Shown here: positions 27,937-35,458 of the stretch, in pieces
Position numbering within the stretch: the stretch's first letter is position 1
Layout of the letters: each line of letters begins with the position of its first letter
The notes under the pieces: generated by a model
The model's database searches: none
What the model was told of the DNA's origin: nothing
Seen by the model: the letters and a program-made list of their open reading frames with translations, nothing else
Translations under genes and position numbers: made by a program
Source of the DNA: Gammaproteobacteria bacterium
Lineage (GTDB): Bacteria; Pseudomonadota; Gammaproteobacteria; Steroidobacterales; Steroidobacteraceae
DNA: 60,099 nucleotides
Direction of reading: 5' to 3'
NCBI GenBank assembly: GCA_028293745.1
Contig: JAQGOF010000169.1
Coordinates: forward strand, 1-60,099

Positions 27937-28001
27937 GCCCCGTCTCTGCGCACGCGAGCCGGGGGGGCGGCTGGAATGGTGCGCATTGGGTGAGACGGGG
28001 C
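27937..28001 (-). promoter_or_regulatory. Nested hairpin, candidate structured leader RNA
   Basis: Three perfectly paired nested stems are visible: GCCCCGTCTC (27937-27946) with GAGACGGGGC (27992-28001); TGCGCAC (27947-27953) with GTGCGCA (27979-27985); and AGCCG (27957-27961) with CGGCT (27968-27972). Stems 1 and 2 are contiguous on one side and separated by a 6-base bulge on the other. Twenty-two pairs in 65 bases is far beyond chance. In the minus direction it is followed by TCTTTCTT and then, 75 bases on, by the start of the E-x-x-E membrane-protein gene. An attenuator or riboswitch is possible; it matches no class I can name. Confidence 0.5.
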
Positions 28002-28087
28002 GTCAAAGGGTCAACACAGTCTGTCAGCGATTTCATAACTGGGGCCCAGCATCGGGCTTGCGGGTCACTCAATCATTTCAGGATACG

Positions 28088-28117
28088 CGGGTCACATTTC
28101 AGTTGAAATGTGACCCG
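28088..28117. repeat. 14-bp-arm palindrome
   Basis: CGGGTCACATTTCA (28088-28101) and TGAAATGTGACCCG (28104-28117) are perfect complements around a 2-base centre. The core TTTCA-N2-TGAAA recurs at 28154-28169. Either an operator or the residue of a transposon end. Confidence 0.6.
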
Positions 28118-28153
28118 GTAGTGGCGGACGGGACAGGTCCGTCGGCTGCGAAT

Positions 28154-28169
28154 CGTTTCACCTGAAACG
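28154..28169. repeat. Second TTTCA-N2-TGAAA palindrome
   Basis: CGTTTCA and TGAAACG flank CC. The core is shared with the larger palindrome 37 bases upstream, and both lie before the LRAT gene start at 28245. Possible tandem operator sites. Confidence 0.4.
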
Positions 28170-28244
28170 GCCCCGCACGCGCCCGGAAATGACCGCGTAA
28201 CTCCTTGACCGCATCGTCCCCTCAGACAACAACGTGAGTGGAGG

Positions 28245-28724
28245 ATGCTAACAGTGGCTCGCTTGGAACAGTTGGTCCCACAACTTCAGGAGCCGCCGTT
28301 GGGTTCGCACCTCGTTACGCCCCGCCGGGGATATCTGCATCATGGAATCTATGTGGGCAATGGCAAGGTCGTGCACTACGCGGGACTCGCAGATGGGTTG
28401 CGCAGGGGGCCCGTCGAAGAAGTTCCCCTGGCTCGATTCACCCGCGGCCGCCCGGTATGGGCCAAATCTCATGTCCCTTCCAACTTCGAGTCTCAGGAGG
28501 TGATCCGGCGGGCTCGCTCCCGGGTAGGTGAGGACTGCTACCGGCTGTGGACGAACAACTGTGAGCACTTCTGCGAGTGGTGTCTGCGCGGCGAGCATCG
28601 CAGCTATCAGGTCGAGGCATTGTTGGCCCGCCTGCGGGTGTTGCGGGTGACGTTCCGCTTCGTTGCAACGCCGGTATCCCCCGAGGCCGCAGTGGGGGCT
28701 TCCTTGAGGTCTTCAACCGCGTAG
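28245..28724 (+). CDS. LRAT-domain protein (NlpC/P60-superfamily acyltransferase fold)
   Basis: The 159-residue protein has the LRAT signature: LHHGIYVGNGKVVHYAG, carrying the two catalytic histidines, and the nucleophile block NNCEHFCEW with its Cys. The RALE-like stretch VIRRARSRVGEDCYRLW lies between. A C-terminal basic-hydrophobic segment (LLARLRVLRVTFRFVATPV) may bind membranes, as in HRAS-like phospholipase/acyltransferases. Bacterial members are mostly uncharacterised thiol acyltransferases or phospholipases. The gene stands alone between the palindromes and the molybdoenzyme remnant. Confidence 0.8.
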   Translation: MLTVARLEQLVPQLQEPPLGSHLVTPRRGYLHHGIYVGNGKVVHYAGLADGLRRGPVEEVPLARFTRGRPVWAKSHVPSNFESQEVIRRARSRVGEDCYRLWTNNCEHFCEWCLRGEHRSYQVEALLARLRVLRVTFRFVATPVSPEAAVGASLRSSTA

Positions 28725-28798
28725 CGTGACAGGCAGGTCACTCCGAGCCCGCGGCGGCCGCCTGTTATCGCGGCGAGGCACGGCGCGATCCGGGACTT

Positions 28799-28817
28799 TG
28801 ATTCGTTTTACGAATCA
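28799..28817. promoter_or_regulatory. Operator-like palindrome TGATTCGT-TTT-ACGAATCA
   Basis: Two perfect 8-base arms surround TTT, in AT-rich DNA 24 bases before the molybdoenzyme remnant. Size and symmetry fit a TetR- or MarR-type operator. The gene it once controlled is now broken. Confidence 0.45.
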
Positions 28818-28840
28818 ATTCAATTCAGCTCGGGGGCTAG

Positions 28841-30032
28841 CATAGCGTCGGCGATCTCCACCTTTACTGCGCGTGCGGGGATCGCGATCATCCTGTAACG
28901 CACGGCTATATGTGCCCAAAGGGGAGGGCACTTCCGAAGATGCACCATCATCCGCAGCGACTGGAACGTCCGCTGATAAGAGCCGGGGGCTCTCTCCGAC
29001 CGACATCATGGGACAGCTGTCTGGACGACCTCAGCACTCGATTGCGCAGCGTCATCGATCGGCACGGTCCCGCATCTGTCGGCATCTTTTTCGGCAGCGG
29101 GGTGGGCATGGACGCAGCGGGCTATCGCATGGCGCAGGCCCTGCACGCCGCCATCGGGACGCCAGCGCGGTTCAGCCCGTTGACGATCGATGGAACGGCG
29201 AAGACGTTGGTGGCGAGCCTGGTTGGAGGGTTCCCGGGACTCAGTCCGCGCCCGGACTATGAGAGGCGAGGTCTGGGTGATCGACCCTCTCTACACTGAG
29301 ACTGCCGGCTTTGCATCCCGTCACGTTGCGCCACGCCCCGGTACGGATTACGCGATCCTGGCCTATCTCGTCCGCGAGGTGCTGCGCGAAGGGGCCGATC
29401 AGGAAGTGCTGGCGCGTAGCACGGTGGACGGGGATGTCCTCCGCACTGCTGTCGAACCGTTCAACCGCGAACACGCTGCCGAGTTCTCTGACCTGGTCGA
29501 GCAGGGATACGCCGAGACGGGACATGAATTCCCTGCTCCCTGGATCGACGCTCATATCGAGCGGCTCGGGGGCTGGAAGCTCGCTCCATCGGCTCTTGTC
29601 GAACAGTTGGTCTCAATGAGCAACGCCCAGTCGGGCGATCGACGCAGTCCAAAGTCACTCAGCCTGATACCACGTCGCCAAAGACGTCACCTGAATGCGC
29701 AATTTCTGTTTTTAGGATCTCCCGCCGACGTGTTGCTTCACCCCACCGACGCGGCTTCAGCCGGAGTGATAGACGGTCAGCAGGTCATTGTTCGCAGCGC
29801 AAGGGGTGAAATCGTGGGTACAGCACAGGTAGACACGAGTATCCGACCTGGGGTGGTCTCCGTACCGCATGGACACGAGCACGCGAACGTCAATTATCTG
29901 ACCAGCACCCAGGAGGTCGATCCGGTGACCGGCATGGCCCGCTACTCGGGGATCCAGGTAAGCGTCCACCCGATTCCAGCTGCGTTCCAAGCGCCAGGTT
30001 TACCTGCACAGAGCAGTGTGGAGATAGCATGA
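28841..30032 (+). pseudogene. Eroded molybdopterin-dependent oxidoreductase
   Basis: Pieces of a DMSO-reductase-family enzyme follow one another. GDRDHPVTHGYMCPKGRALP is the end of the iron-sulfur domain; its earlier cysteines are missing. LRSVIDRHGPASVGIFFGSG and FSPLTIDGTAKTLVASLVGG come next. After a frame change near 29260, GEVWVIDPLYTETAGFASRH VAPRPGTDYAILAYL follows. The C-terminal guanylate-binding part is LLHPTDAASAGVIDGQQVIV and VVSVPHGHEHANVNYLT. At least two deletions, one frame change and loss of the start make it non-functional. The last codons overlap the next SDR gene in ATGA, so that gene was probably translated from the same message. Confidence 0.8.
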
Positions 30033-30904
30033 CTCAGCAAGATGAAAGGCGCGTTGCCGTGGTCACCGGAGCAAGCTCCGGCATCGGCAAAGCTGCAGCG
30101 AAGGCTCTCGCTGCACAGGGCTGGCATGTCATCGCACACGGGCGCGATCCCGGACGGACTGCTGCGGCCGAAGCCGACATCCGTGGGGCTGCAGCGCCCG
30201 GCGCGAAGGTGGACATGATCCTTGGGGATCTCTCGCTGCTGTCCGATTCAGCGCGCCTCGCAAAACAGATCCAGCGCCTCACCGGAAAAGTGCACGCCAT
30301 GCTCAACAATGCCGGCGGGGTACGCAGCGAGCTTGTCATCACTCCGGAGGGCAACGAGGCGACCTTTGCGGGCAATCACCTGGGCCATTTTCTGTTGACC
30401 AACCGGCTGATGCCTCTGCTCCGCGCTGCCGCCGCGGTTAGCAAACCTGGCACCGTGCGAGTCCTCAGCGTCTCCTCGAACGGACATGAGGGATGCCCCG
30501 GCCTGGAGTGGGACGATCTCCAGCAGATTCGCGACTGGAAGTCCGGCAAATCCTATTGCGTGGCCAAGCTCTGTAACATCCTCTTTACCCGTGAGCTCGC
30601 GAAGCGAGTGGCTGCATACGGGATCGTGGCCAACTCGATCCACCCTGGCGTTGTCGCCAGCAATTTCGCCAACCATGCAGAGCCGCGCATGAAAAGTTAT
30701 ATGGCGACGCTGGAATCCTTCTCACCCGAGGTTGGCGCGGACACGCTGCTATGGCTCGCCACCGCGCCTGAAGCGGGTGAGGTAACGGGTGGCTATTTCT
30801 ACAAGCGCAAGGCCCTGGTCCCATCCCCGGCTGCGCTCGATGATGTAGCGGCCGCGCATCTGTGGGCCGAGAGCGAAGCGCTGGTCACCCGCGCGGGCGT
30901 ATAG
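30029..30904 (+). CDS. SDR family oxidoreductase (retinol-dehydrogenase-like)
   Basis: The 291-residue SDR has VVTGASSGIGKAAAKALAAQ, HAMLNNAGGVRSELVITPEG, NHLGHFLLTNRL, VLSVSSNGHEG and the active site YCVAKLCN. The composition matches the RDH/WW-oxidoreductase-type branch. Its start overlaps the stop of the broken molybdoenzyme gene, so expression now depends on what drives that remnant. Substrate unknown. Confidence 0.88.
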   Translation: MTQQDERRVAVVTGASSGIGKAAAKALAAQGWHVIAHGRDPGRTAAAEADIRGAAAPGAKVDMILGDLSLLSDSARLAKQIQRLTGKVHAMLNNAGGVRSELVITPEGNEATFAGNHLGHFLLTNRLMPLLRAAAAVSKPGTVRVLSVSSNGHEGCPGLEWDDLQQIRDWKSGKSYCVAKLCNILFTRELAKRVAAYGIVANSIHPGVVASNFANHAEPRMKSYMATLESFSPEVGADTLLWLATAPEAGEVTGGYFYKRKALVPSPAALDDVAAAHLWAESEALVTRAGV

Positions 30905-30924
30905 CTCCCTGCGCGACGCCGGGA

Positions 30925-30993
30925 TATCGGTATAACCGATATATTGCATTTATCGGTATAGTCGATAAACTGCAGATATCGACGTTACCGATA
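30925..30993 (+). promoter_or_regulatory. Three phased operators TATCG-N7-CGATA before hipBA
   Basis: Identical 17-base palindromes of form TATCG-N7-CGATA occur at 30925-30941, 30951-30967 and 30977-30993. Their starts are exactly 26 bases apart, about 2.5 helical turns, so alternate sites face opposite sides of the helix. The last site ends 6 bases before the hipB ATG. They fit operators for the HipB-like repressor, whose E. coli counterpart recognises TATCC-N8-GGATA. The promoter must lie within or between them, giving autorepression. Confidence 0.85.
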
Positions 30994-30999
30994 TCTACA

Positions 31000-31245
31000 A
31001 TGGATACCATCACGACCGCCACCCAGCTCGGCCGCAACCTCGTTGCCCGCCGCAAGGCCTTGCATCTGTCACAGCAGCAGATGGCGAGGCAGCTGGGCAT
31101 CAGCCAGAACCGCTTGTCCGAGCTCGAGGCCCACCCGGAGAGCTTGACGCTCGAGCGGCTGCTCGTCCTCCTGAATCTCCTCAACCTCGAGCTCGGCGTT
31201 CGCGAGCGAACGGGGAGTGCCCGAACGCGCCGCGTCGAGTGGTAG
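31000..31245 (+). CDS. hipB: HipB-like XRE antitoxin/repressor
   Basis: The 81-residue helix-turn-helix protein has LGRNLVARRKALHLSQQQMA, then RQLGISQNRLSELEAHP and SLTLERLLVLLNLLNLELGV, the layout of HipB. It is read first in a two-gene unit; three bases separate it from hipA. It should bind the triple operator upstream and neutralise HipA. The ATG at 31000 has no clear ribosome site, which may mean weak or near-leaderless translation. Confidence 0.88.
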   Translation: MDTITTATQLGRNLVARRKALHLSQQQMARQLGISQNRLSELEAHPESLTLERLLVLLNLLNLELGVRERTGSARTRRVEW

Positions 31246-31248
31246 AAC

Positions 31249-32574
31249 GTGGCAGTCGCGCGACGTGGAAGCAGGGAGCTCGCCGTCTGGGCCAATGGGG
31301 TCCGGGTCGGCTATTGGCGGCTCCCGAGCCGCGGTGCGATGGAGTTTCAATATGCGGCCGAGTGGAGGCAGTCTGAGGAGCAACGTCCGCTGTCCCTCTC
31401 TCTGCCAGTGACGCTCGACGATGTTCCCCTCAGAGTCAGAGGTGTGGAAACCTACTTCGACAACCTTTTGCCAGACAGCGACTCCATCCGCCGACGCGTC
31501 CAGCAACGATTTGGCGCCCCATCCCGTCAGCCCTTTGATCTGCTCGCTGCAATTGGACGCGACTGCGTCGGCGCGGTCCAGCTTCTGCCAGTTGACGAGC
31601 AGCCGACAGGAGTCAAAAGAATCGAGGCCGAGCGCCTCAGTGAGACCGCAGTGGCTCGAGCGATCGCAGCCGCCGTTTCCCCCGCCGTCGCGAATATCGA
31701 CACGGACGAGTTTCGCATCTCCATAGCCGGGGCCCAGGAAAAGACGGCCTTTCTGCGTCAGGGTGGCCGCTGGTGCCGACCTCTTGGATCGACGCCGACC
31801 ACCCACATCTTCAAACTCCCGCTGGGCCTCGTCGGCAACATGCGCGCGGACATGAGCGCATCGGTTGAGAACGAGTGGCTTTGCTCCCGGATTCTATCTG
31901 CCTATGGCCTGCCGATAGCCCACTGCGACATCGAGCATTTCGGAGAGTTCAAGGTTCTCGTAGTCGAGCGCTTCGATCGCGTTCTGCATTCGAGCGGGAA
32001 ATACTGGTTGCGGCTCATGCAGGAAGATCTTTGCCAGGCACTGGCCAAGCCGAGTCACCTGAAGTACGAGGCGGATGGTGGGCCAGGACTCCAGGATATC
32101 GGTCGCGTACTCCAAGGTTCCCTGCGCCGCGTCGAAGATCTCGAGACACTCTTCAAGGCGCAACTGCTGTTCTGGCTGCTCGCAGCAACTGATGGTCATG
32201 CCAAGAACTTCAGCATACGCATTCTCCCGGGCGGCCGATATCAACTGACACCTCTATATGACGTGCTCTCGGCCTGGCCCATCATTGGCAAGCGCGCGAA
32301 TCACGTTTCGTACGAGAAAGCGCGGCTCGCCATGGCGCTGCATGCAACCCGCGCTCACTACCGGATCCGTGACATTCAGCCGCGCCACTTCGAGGTGCTT
32401 GCCAAGCAGCTGGGTCTTGCCCGCAGTGCGGATGCTCTGATATCCGAAATCATCACGGCAACGCCCCAAGCCATAGCCGATATCCACAAAGGACTGCCGC
32501 GCGGGTTTCCTGCCGAGGTTCTCGACACGATACTCAACGGCCTGAGCCATTCGACGAAGCGGCTCGAAGGATAG
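31249..32574 (+). CDS. hipA: HipA-type serine/threonine kinase toxin
   Basis: The 441-residue kinase has the N-terminal couple domain ending YFDNLLPDSDSIRRRVQQRF. The Ser-containing activation loop is ISIAGAQEKTAF, the substrate-side block LPLGLVGNMRADMSASVENE, and the catalytic loop ATDGHAKNFSI. The metal block is YQLTPLYDVLSAWP. All HipA motifs are intact. E. coli HipA phosphorylates glutamyl-tRNA synthetase; the target here may differ. The start is GTG just behind the hipB stop. Confidence 0.9.
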   Translation: MAVARRGSRELAVWANGVRVGYWRLPSRGAMEFQYAAEWRQSEEQRPLSLSLPVTLDDVPLRVRGVETYFDNLLPDSDSIRRRVQQRFGAPSRQPFDLLAAIGRDCVGAVQLLPVDEQPTGVKRIEAERLSETAVARAIAAAVSPAVANIDTDEFRISIAGAQEKTAFLRQGGRWCRPLGSTPTTHIFKLPLGLVGNMRADMSASVENEWLCSRILSAYGLPIAHCDIEHFGEFKVLVVERFDRVLHSSGKYWLRLMQEDLCQALAKPSHLKYEADGGPGLQDIGRVLQGSLRRVEDLETLFKAQLLFWLLAATDGHAKNFSIRILPGGRYQLTPLYDVLSAWPIIGKRANHVSYEKARLAMALHATRAHYRIRDIQPRHFEVLAKQLGLARSADALISEIITATPQAIADIHKGLPRGFPAEVLDTILNGLSHSTKRLEG

Positions 32575-32588
32575 GCAGAGACTGGCTG

Positions 32589-33527
32589 CTAGATTCTGCG
32601 TGCAAACTCGAGCACGCAGCGCGCGACGCGTTCCCGGTCATCGAGAGTCAGCATCAAGGTATCGCACATCTGAACCGGCAGTTGGATCTGTTCCGCTACC
32701 GAAGCGTCGCGTGCATCGAGCACGAAGCCGTCGATCAAACCGCGGTAATGCTCTACCACGGATAATGCCGAAGGAGTGACGCCGAGTTCTCTCATGATCT
32801 TCGTCGTCGGTCCTTTGACAGCGGCGTCTCCGATGATTGGTGTGACGGCGATGATTGGGACGCCTGCTCCGCGCAGGGCCGTACGCATACCCGGTACAGC
32901 CAGTATCGGGTCAATACTGAGGTAAGGATTCGACGGCGCGATCACGATCGCGCGAAGCGAGCTGTCGCGAAGCGCTTGCGTGGCGGCGACCGACACGCGA
33001 GCGGCCTCCGCACCCTGGAAGTGCAGTCTGATGACCGCCGGACCGCAGCGCTCACGGACGAAATACTCTTGGAATCCAAGCACGCCGTCAGCGGTTTGCA
33101 CGAGCGTACTTACCGGGTCGTCGCTCATCGGGATAATGCGGGACCTGATACCCAGGTGTTGAGCGACATCGGCAGCAATCGAAGTCAGCGTTTCACCGGC
33201 GGCGAGACGCTGAGTGCGCTCGACGTGCAGCGCCAGGTCACCGTCTCCGAGTTTGAACCACGTAGGCCCGCCGAGAGATTCCATTACGCGCATGAACGTC
33301 CAGGTCTCGTCGTCGCGCCCCCATCCCAACTCCTGATTCGCGAGACCGGCAAGCGTGTAGAGGGTCGTATCGAGATCCGGTGAGATGTAGAGGCCAAGGT
33401 GCGTGAAGTCGTCGCCGGTGTTCACGATGATCCGCAAAGCACCTTCAGGCAGCACCCGCTGCAATCCGAGGCACAGCTTGGCGCCGCCGACGCCGCCTGA
33501 AACGACAAGTATGGAGTCATCGGCCAT
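32589..33527 (-). CDS. cofD: CofD-like 2-phospho-L-lactate transferase (F420 biosynthesis)
   Basis: The 312-residue protein shows all CofD blocks: VVSGGVGGAKLCLGLQRVLP, VNTGDDFTHLGLYISPDLDT followed by TLYTLAGL, GDGDLALHVERTQRL, and IAPSNPYLSIDPILAVPGM. CofD joins a lactyl- or enolpyruvyl-phosphate moiety to Fo, making F420-0. The conserved deazaflavin- and GDP-site residues appear present. No cofC, cofE or Fo synthase gene is near, and the gene stands between hipA and a catabolic LysR gene. The start is the ATG at 33527; extra in-frame codons upstream lack family similarity. Confidence 0.88.
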   Translation of the reverse strand: MADDSILVVSGGVGGAKLCLGLQRVLPEGALRIIVNTGDDFTHLGLYISPDLDTTLYTLAGLANQELGWGRDDETWTFMRVMESLGGPTWFKLGDGDLALHVERTQRLAAGETLTSIAADVAQHLGIRSRIIPMSDDPVSTLVQTADGVLGFQEYFVRERCGPAVIRLHFQGAEAARVSVAATQALRDSSLRAIVIAPSNPYLSIDPILAVPGMRTALRGAGVPIIAVTPIIGDAAVKGPTTKIMRELGVTPSALSVVEHYRGLIDGFVLDARDASVAEQIQLPVQMCDTLMLTLDDRERVARCVLEFARRI

Positions 33528-33610
33528 GCTGGTTTGCCCGCTCTTGGTTGCCCCGGCTTCCCGGGACAGCAATTATACGGTACCTCGGCGCCCCACCGGT
33601 GGCCTGCCGT

Positions 33611-34510
33611 TCAAGCGAATTTACGAGCCGCGGCGGTGGCCGTCTGACAGAGCAGGGCGACTCGTGGGTCGTTCTCGGCCGACCGGAAGACGATACAGAC
33701 GTCCGTCGTCGCATCCTCGTCAGCCAGGGGCACCAACAATACATCCGGCATGTAAACACAGGACCGCTCGCTCGGCAGAATTGCAACGCCGAGGCGTGCC
33801 GCCGCAAGGCCGAGCATCGATGAGGTATCGCGCATTTCCTGCACCACTCGAGGTGTAAAGGATTGGCGTGCGCACAGCGACGTGACCAGCTCTCTCAGGG
33901 TTGAGTCATGGCCACGGCCTTGCAGGATGAAGTGCTCCTCCCGCAGGTCCGCGAGGCGAAGTGGATTGCGGTCCTTCAGGGGGTGCTCCCGATGCATCGC
34001 GACGACCAGCCGCTCGCGGATCAGGTGGACCAGCTCGATTGAGTTGATTTGGGACGAAGCTGGGCTGCGTACTACGCAAGCGTCCAGCTCGCGCGCCTGC
34101 AGAGCATCGATCTCGTTCCCCGCTGCAAGCTCGGCGACTGTGAGGCGCATGGTCGGGCTCGCGCCGCAAAAGTCGCGTATGGCAGTCGCGAGGAACGGCA
34201 GAACGGTGGTTCCATGCGCCAGCCCCAAACGAAACGGCATACCTTCCTGGGCGATGAGCTCCCGCGTCGTCTGCAGACTCAGCCGGATCTTTTCCAGGAT
34301 TGCCCGCGCATCGCGCAGGAACGCGCACCCGGCATCGGTCAACTCTACGCGGCGGTTTGTCCGCAGCAGCAGTTTGCCCCCGACCTCGCGCTCGAGCTCC
34401 TGAATCGCGAGCGTCAGTGGAGATTGCGTGATGTTGAGCCGCCGGGCCGCCCGGTGAAAGTGCAGCTCCTCGGCCAATGTCACGAAGTAACGCAGCTGGC
34501 GCAGGTTCAT
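33611..34510 (-). CDS. LysR family regulator of the aldolase/amidohydrolase module
   Basis: The 299-residue LysR protein has LRQLRYFVTLAEELHFHRAA and ITQSPLTLAIQELEREVGGK at the N-terminus. Its effector domain contains FRLGLAHGTTVLPFLATAI. It resembles BenM/CatM-type regulators of aromatic catabolism. It diverges from the aldolase gene 102 bases away and probably controls it. A 14-base tandem repeat (34505-34540) covers its start codon. Confidence 0.9.
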   Translation of the reverse strand: MNLRQLRYFVTLAEELHFHRAARRLNITQSPLTLAIQELEREVGGKLLLRTNRRVELTDAGCAFLRDARAILEKIRLSLQTTRELIAQEGMPFRLGLAHGTTVLPFLATAIRDFCGASPTMRLTVAELAAGNEIDALQARELDACVVRSPASSQINSIELVHLIRERLVVAMHREHPLKDRNPLRLADLREEHFILQGRGHDSTLRELVTSLCARQSFTPRVVQEMRDTSSMLGLAAARLGVAILPSERSCVYMPDVLLVPLADEDATTDVCIVFRSAENDPRVALLCQTATAAARKFA

Positions 34511-34540
34511 TGATGCACGTTCATTGTTGCTCGTTCATTG
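34505..34540. repeat. 14-base tandem repeat at the LysR start
   Basis: GTTCATTG occurs at 34505, 34519 and 34533, each unit 14 bases long with diverged spacers. On the minus strand each unit contains ATGAAC, the first of which is the LysR start. The middle unit begins a five-codon frame that ends exactly on the LysR ATG. Confidence 0.6.
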
Positions 34541-34612
34541 ATTTGGGCCCGCAAATCACTGCTCGCGAAAATTGAATTGGCGCGCGGACGCTGCCAGCGG
34601 CACCATGTCGGC

Positions 34613-35458
34613 ATGCAAGGACAGACACCACTGGGAATCATCGGCCGGCTGTCGGCTGGAGAGACAATCCTGACACTCGGCGTGCGCCATGCGCGTACGG
34701 CTGACATCGCGCGGATGGCCCGCTCCGCCGGCTACGGGGTAATCTGGATCGACCTCGAGCACAGCAGCATGCCGGTCGAGTGCGCGGTGCAAATCGCCGC
34801 GACGGCACATGATCTCGGTCTGGAAGCGTGGGTGCGCACACCCGAGAGAGAGTATGGTGTTATAGGGCGCATACTGGACGGCGGCGCTGGCGGGATCATC
34901 GCACCACGCGTGGAGACGGTCGCGCAGGCACAGGCGGTCGTCGATGCCGCCCGATTCCCGCCGCGCGGTCAACGGTCCCAGATAGCTCTTCTGCCGCACA
35001 ACCAGTTTGCGCGGGTACCTCCCGCACAACTCAACTCCATGATCGATCGTTCGACCGTGGTGCAGATCCTTCTGGAGAGCCGCAACGGTATCGAGAATGC
35101 AGATGCAATTGCTGCCATTGACGGCGTGGATCTGCTCGCCGTCGGGCTCAACGACCTGTCGGCTGATTTTGGCTGTCTGGGTGATGTTCAAAATAGCGCG
35201 ATCCGTGCTGCCTGCAGTCGAGTGGCAGCCGCCGCCGCGCGACATGGAAAACTCGCCGTCGTTGGCGGAGTGCAGGACGCCGCTCACTATGCAGCCCTCC
35301 TCGGGGATGGATTTGCACCTCTCATCTTTGCTGGAATCGACACAGACATCCTCTGCGCGGGCCTGAATGCCCGCGTTGCCGACTGGCGGACTCGGCTGCA
35401 GGCGGTCCGTCCAGCAGGAAACCCGCAACCTGACACCAACCGTGACCCGGACCTATGA
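34613..35458 (+). CDS. HpcH/HpaI aldolase family protein
   Basis: The 281-residue class II pyruvate-type aldolase has VIWIDLEHSSMPVECAVQIA, GAGGIIAPRVETVAQAQAVV, LLESRNGIENADAIAAIDGV and LAVGLNDLSADFG. The first block is the EH dyad, the second the substrate region and the third the metal Glu. It should cleave or form a 2-keto-3-hydroxy acid such as 4-hydroxy-4-methyl-2-oxoglutarate-like compounds. It is translated together with the amidohydrolase (ATGA overlap). The start is taken at the ATG at 34613; earlier in-frame codons give no aldolase sequence. Confidence 0.87.
   Translation: MQGQTPLGIIGRLSAGETILTLGVRHARTADIARMARSAGYGVIWIDLEHSSMPVECAVQIAATAHDLGLEAWVRTPEREYGVIGRILDGGAGGIIAPRVETVAQAQAVVDAARFPPRGQRSQIALLPHNQFARVPPAQLNSMIDRSTVVQILLESRNGIENADAIAAIDGVDLLAVGLNDLSADFGCLGDVQNSAIRAACSRVAAAAARHGKLAVVGGVQDAAHYAALLGDGFAPLIFAGIDTDILCAGLNARVADWRTRLQAVRPAGNPQPDTNRDPDL

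Larger units (their letters stand above)
27862..28244. other. 383-base intergenic region between divergent genes
   Basis: No protein-like frame is seen. The region holds a 65-base nested hairpin (27937-28001), a 9-base direct repeat GCGGGTCAC (28060-28068 and 28087-28095), a near-perfect palindrome (28088-28117) and a second smaller palindrome (28154-28169). It contains the promoters of the membrane-protein unit (minus) and the LRAT gene (plus). Confidence 0.6.

Noticed and set aside
27862..28001. Mn-sensing yybP-ykoY riboswitch ahead of the E-x-x-E membrane protein
   Set aside because: The conserved GGGGAGUAG core is not present on the minus strand; only a generic nested hairpin is supported.
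28088..28117. Intrinsic terminator at the 14-bp palindrome
   Set aside because: No T-run, a 2-base loop too tight for an RNA hairpin, and no gene ends nearby.
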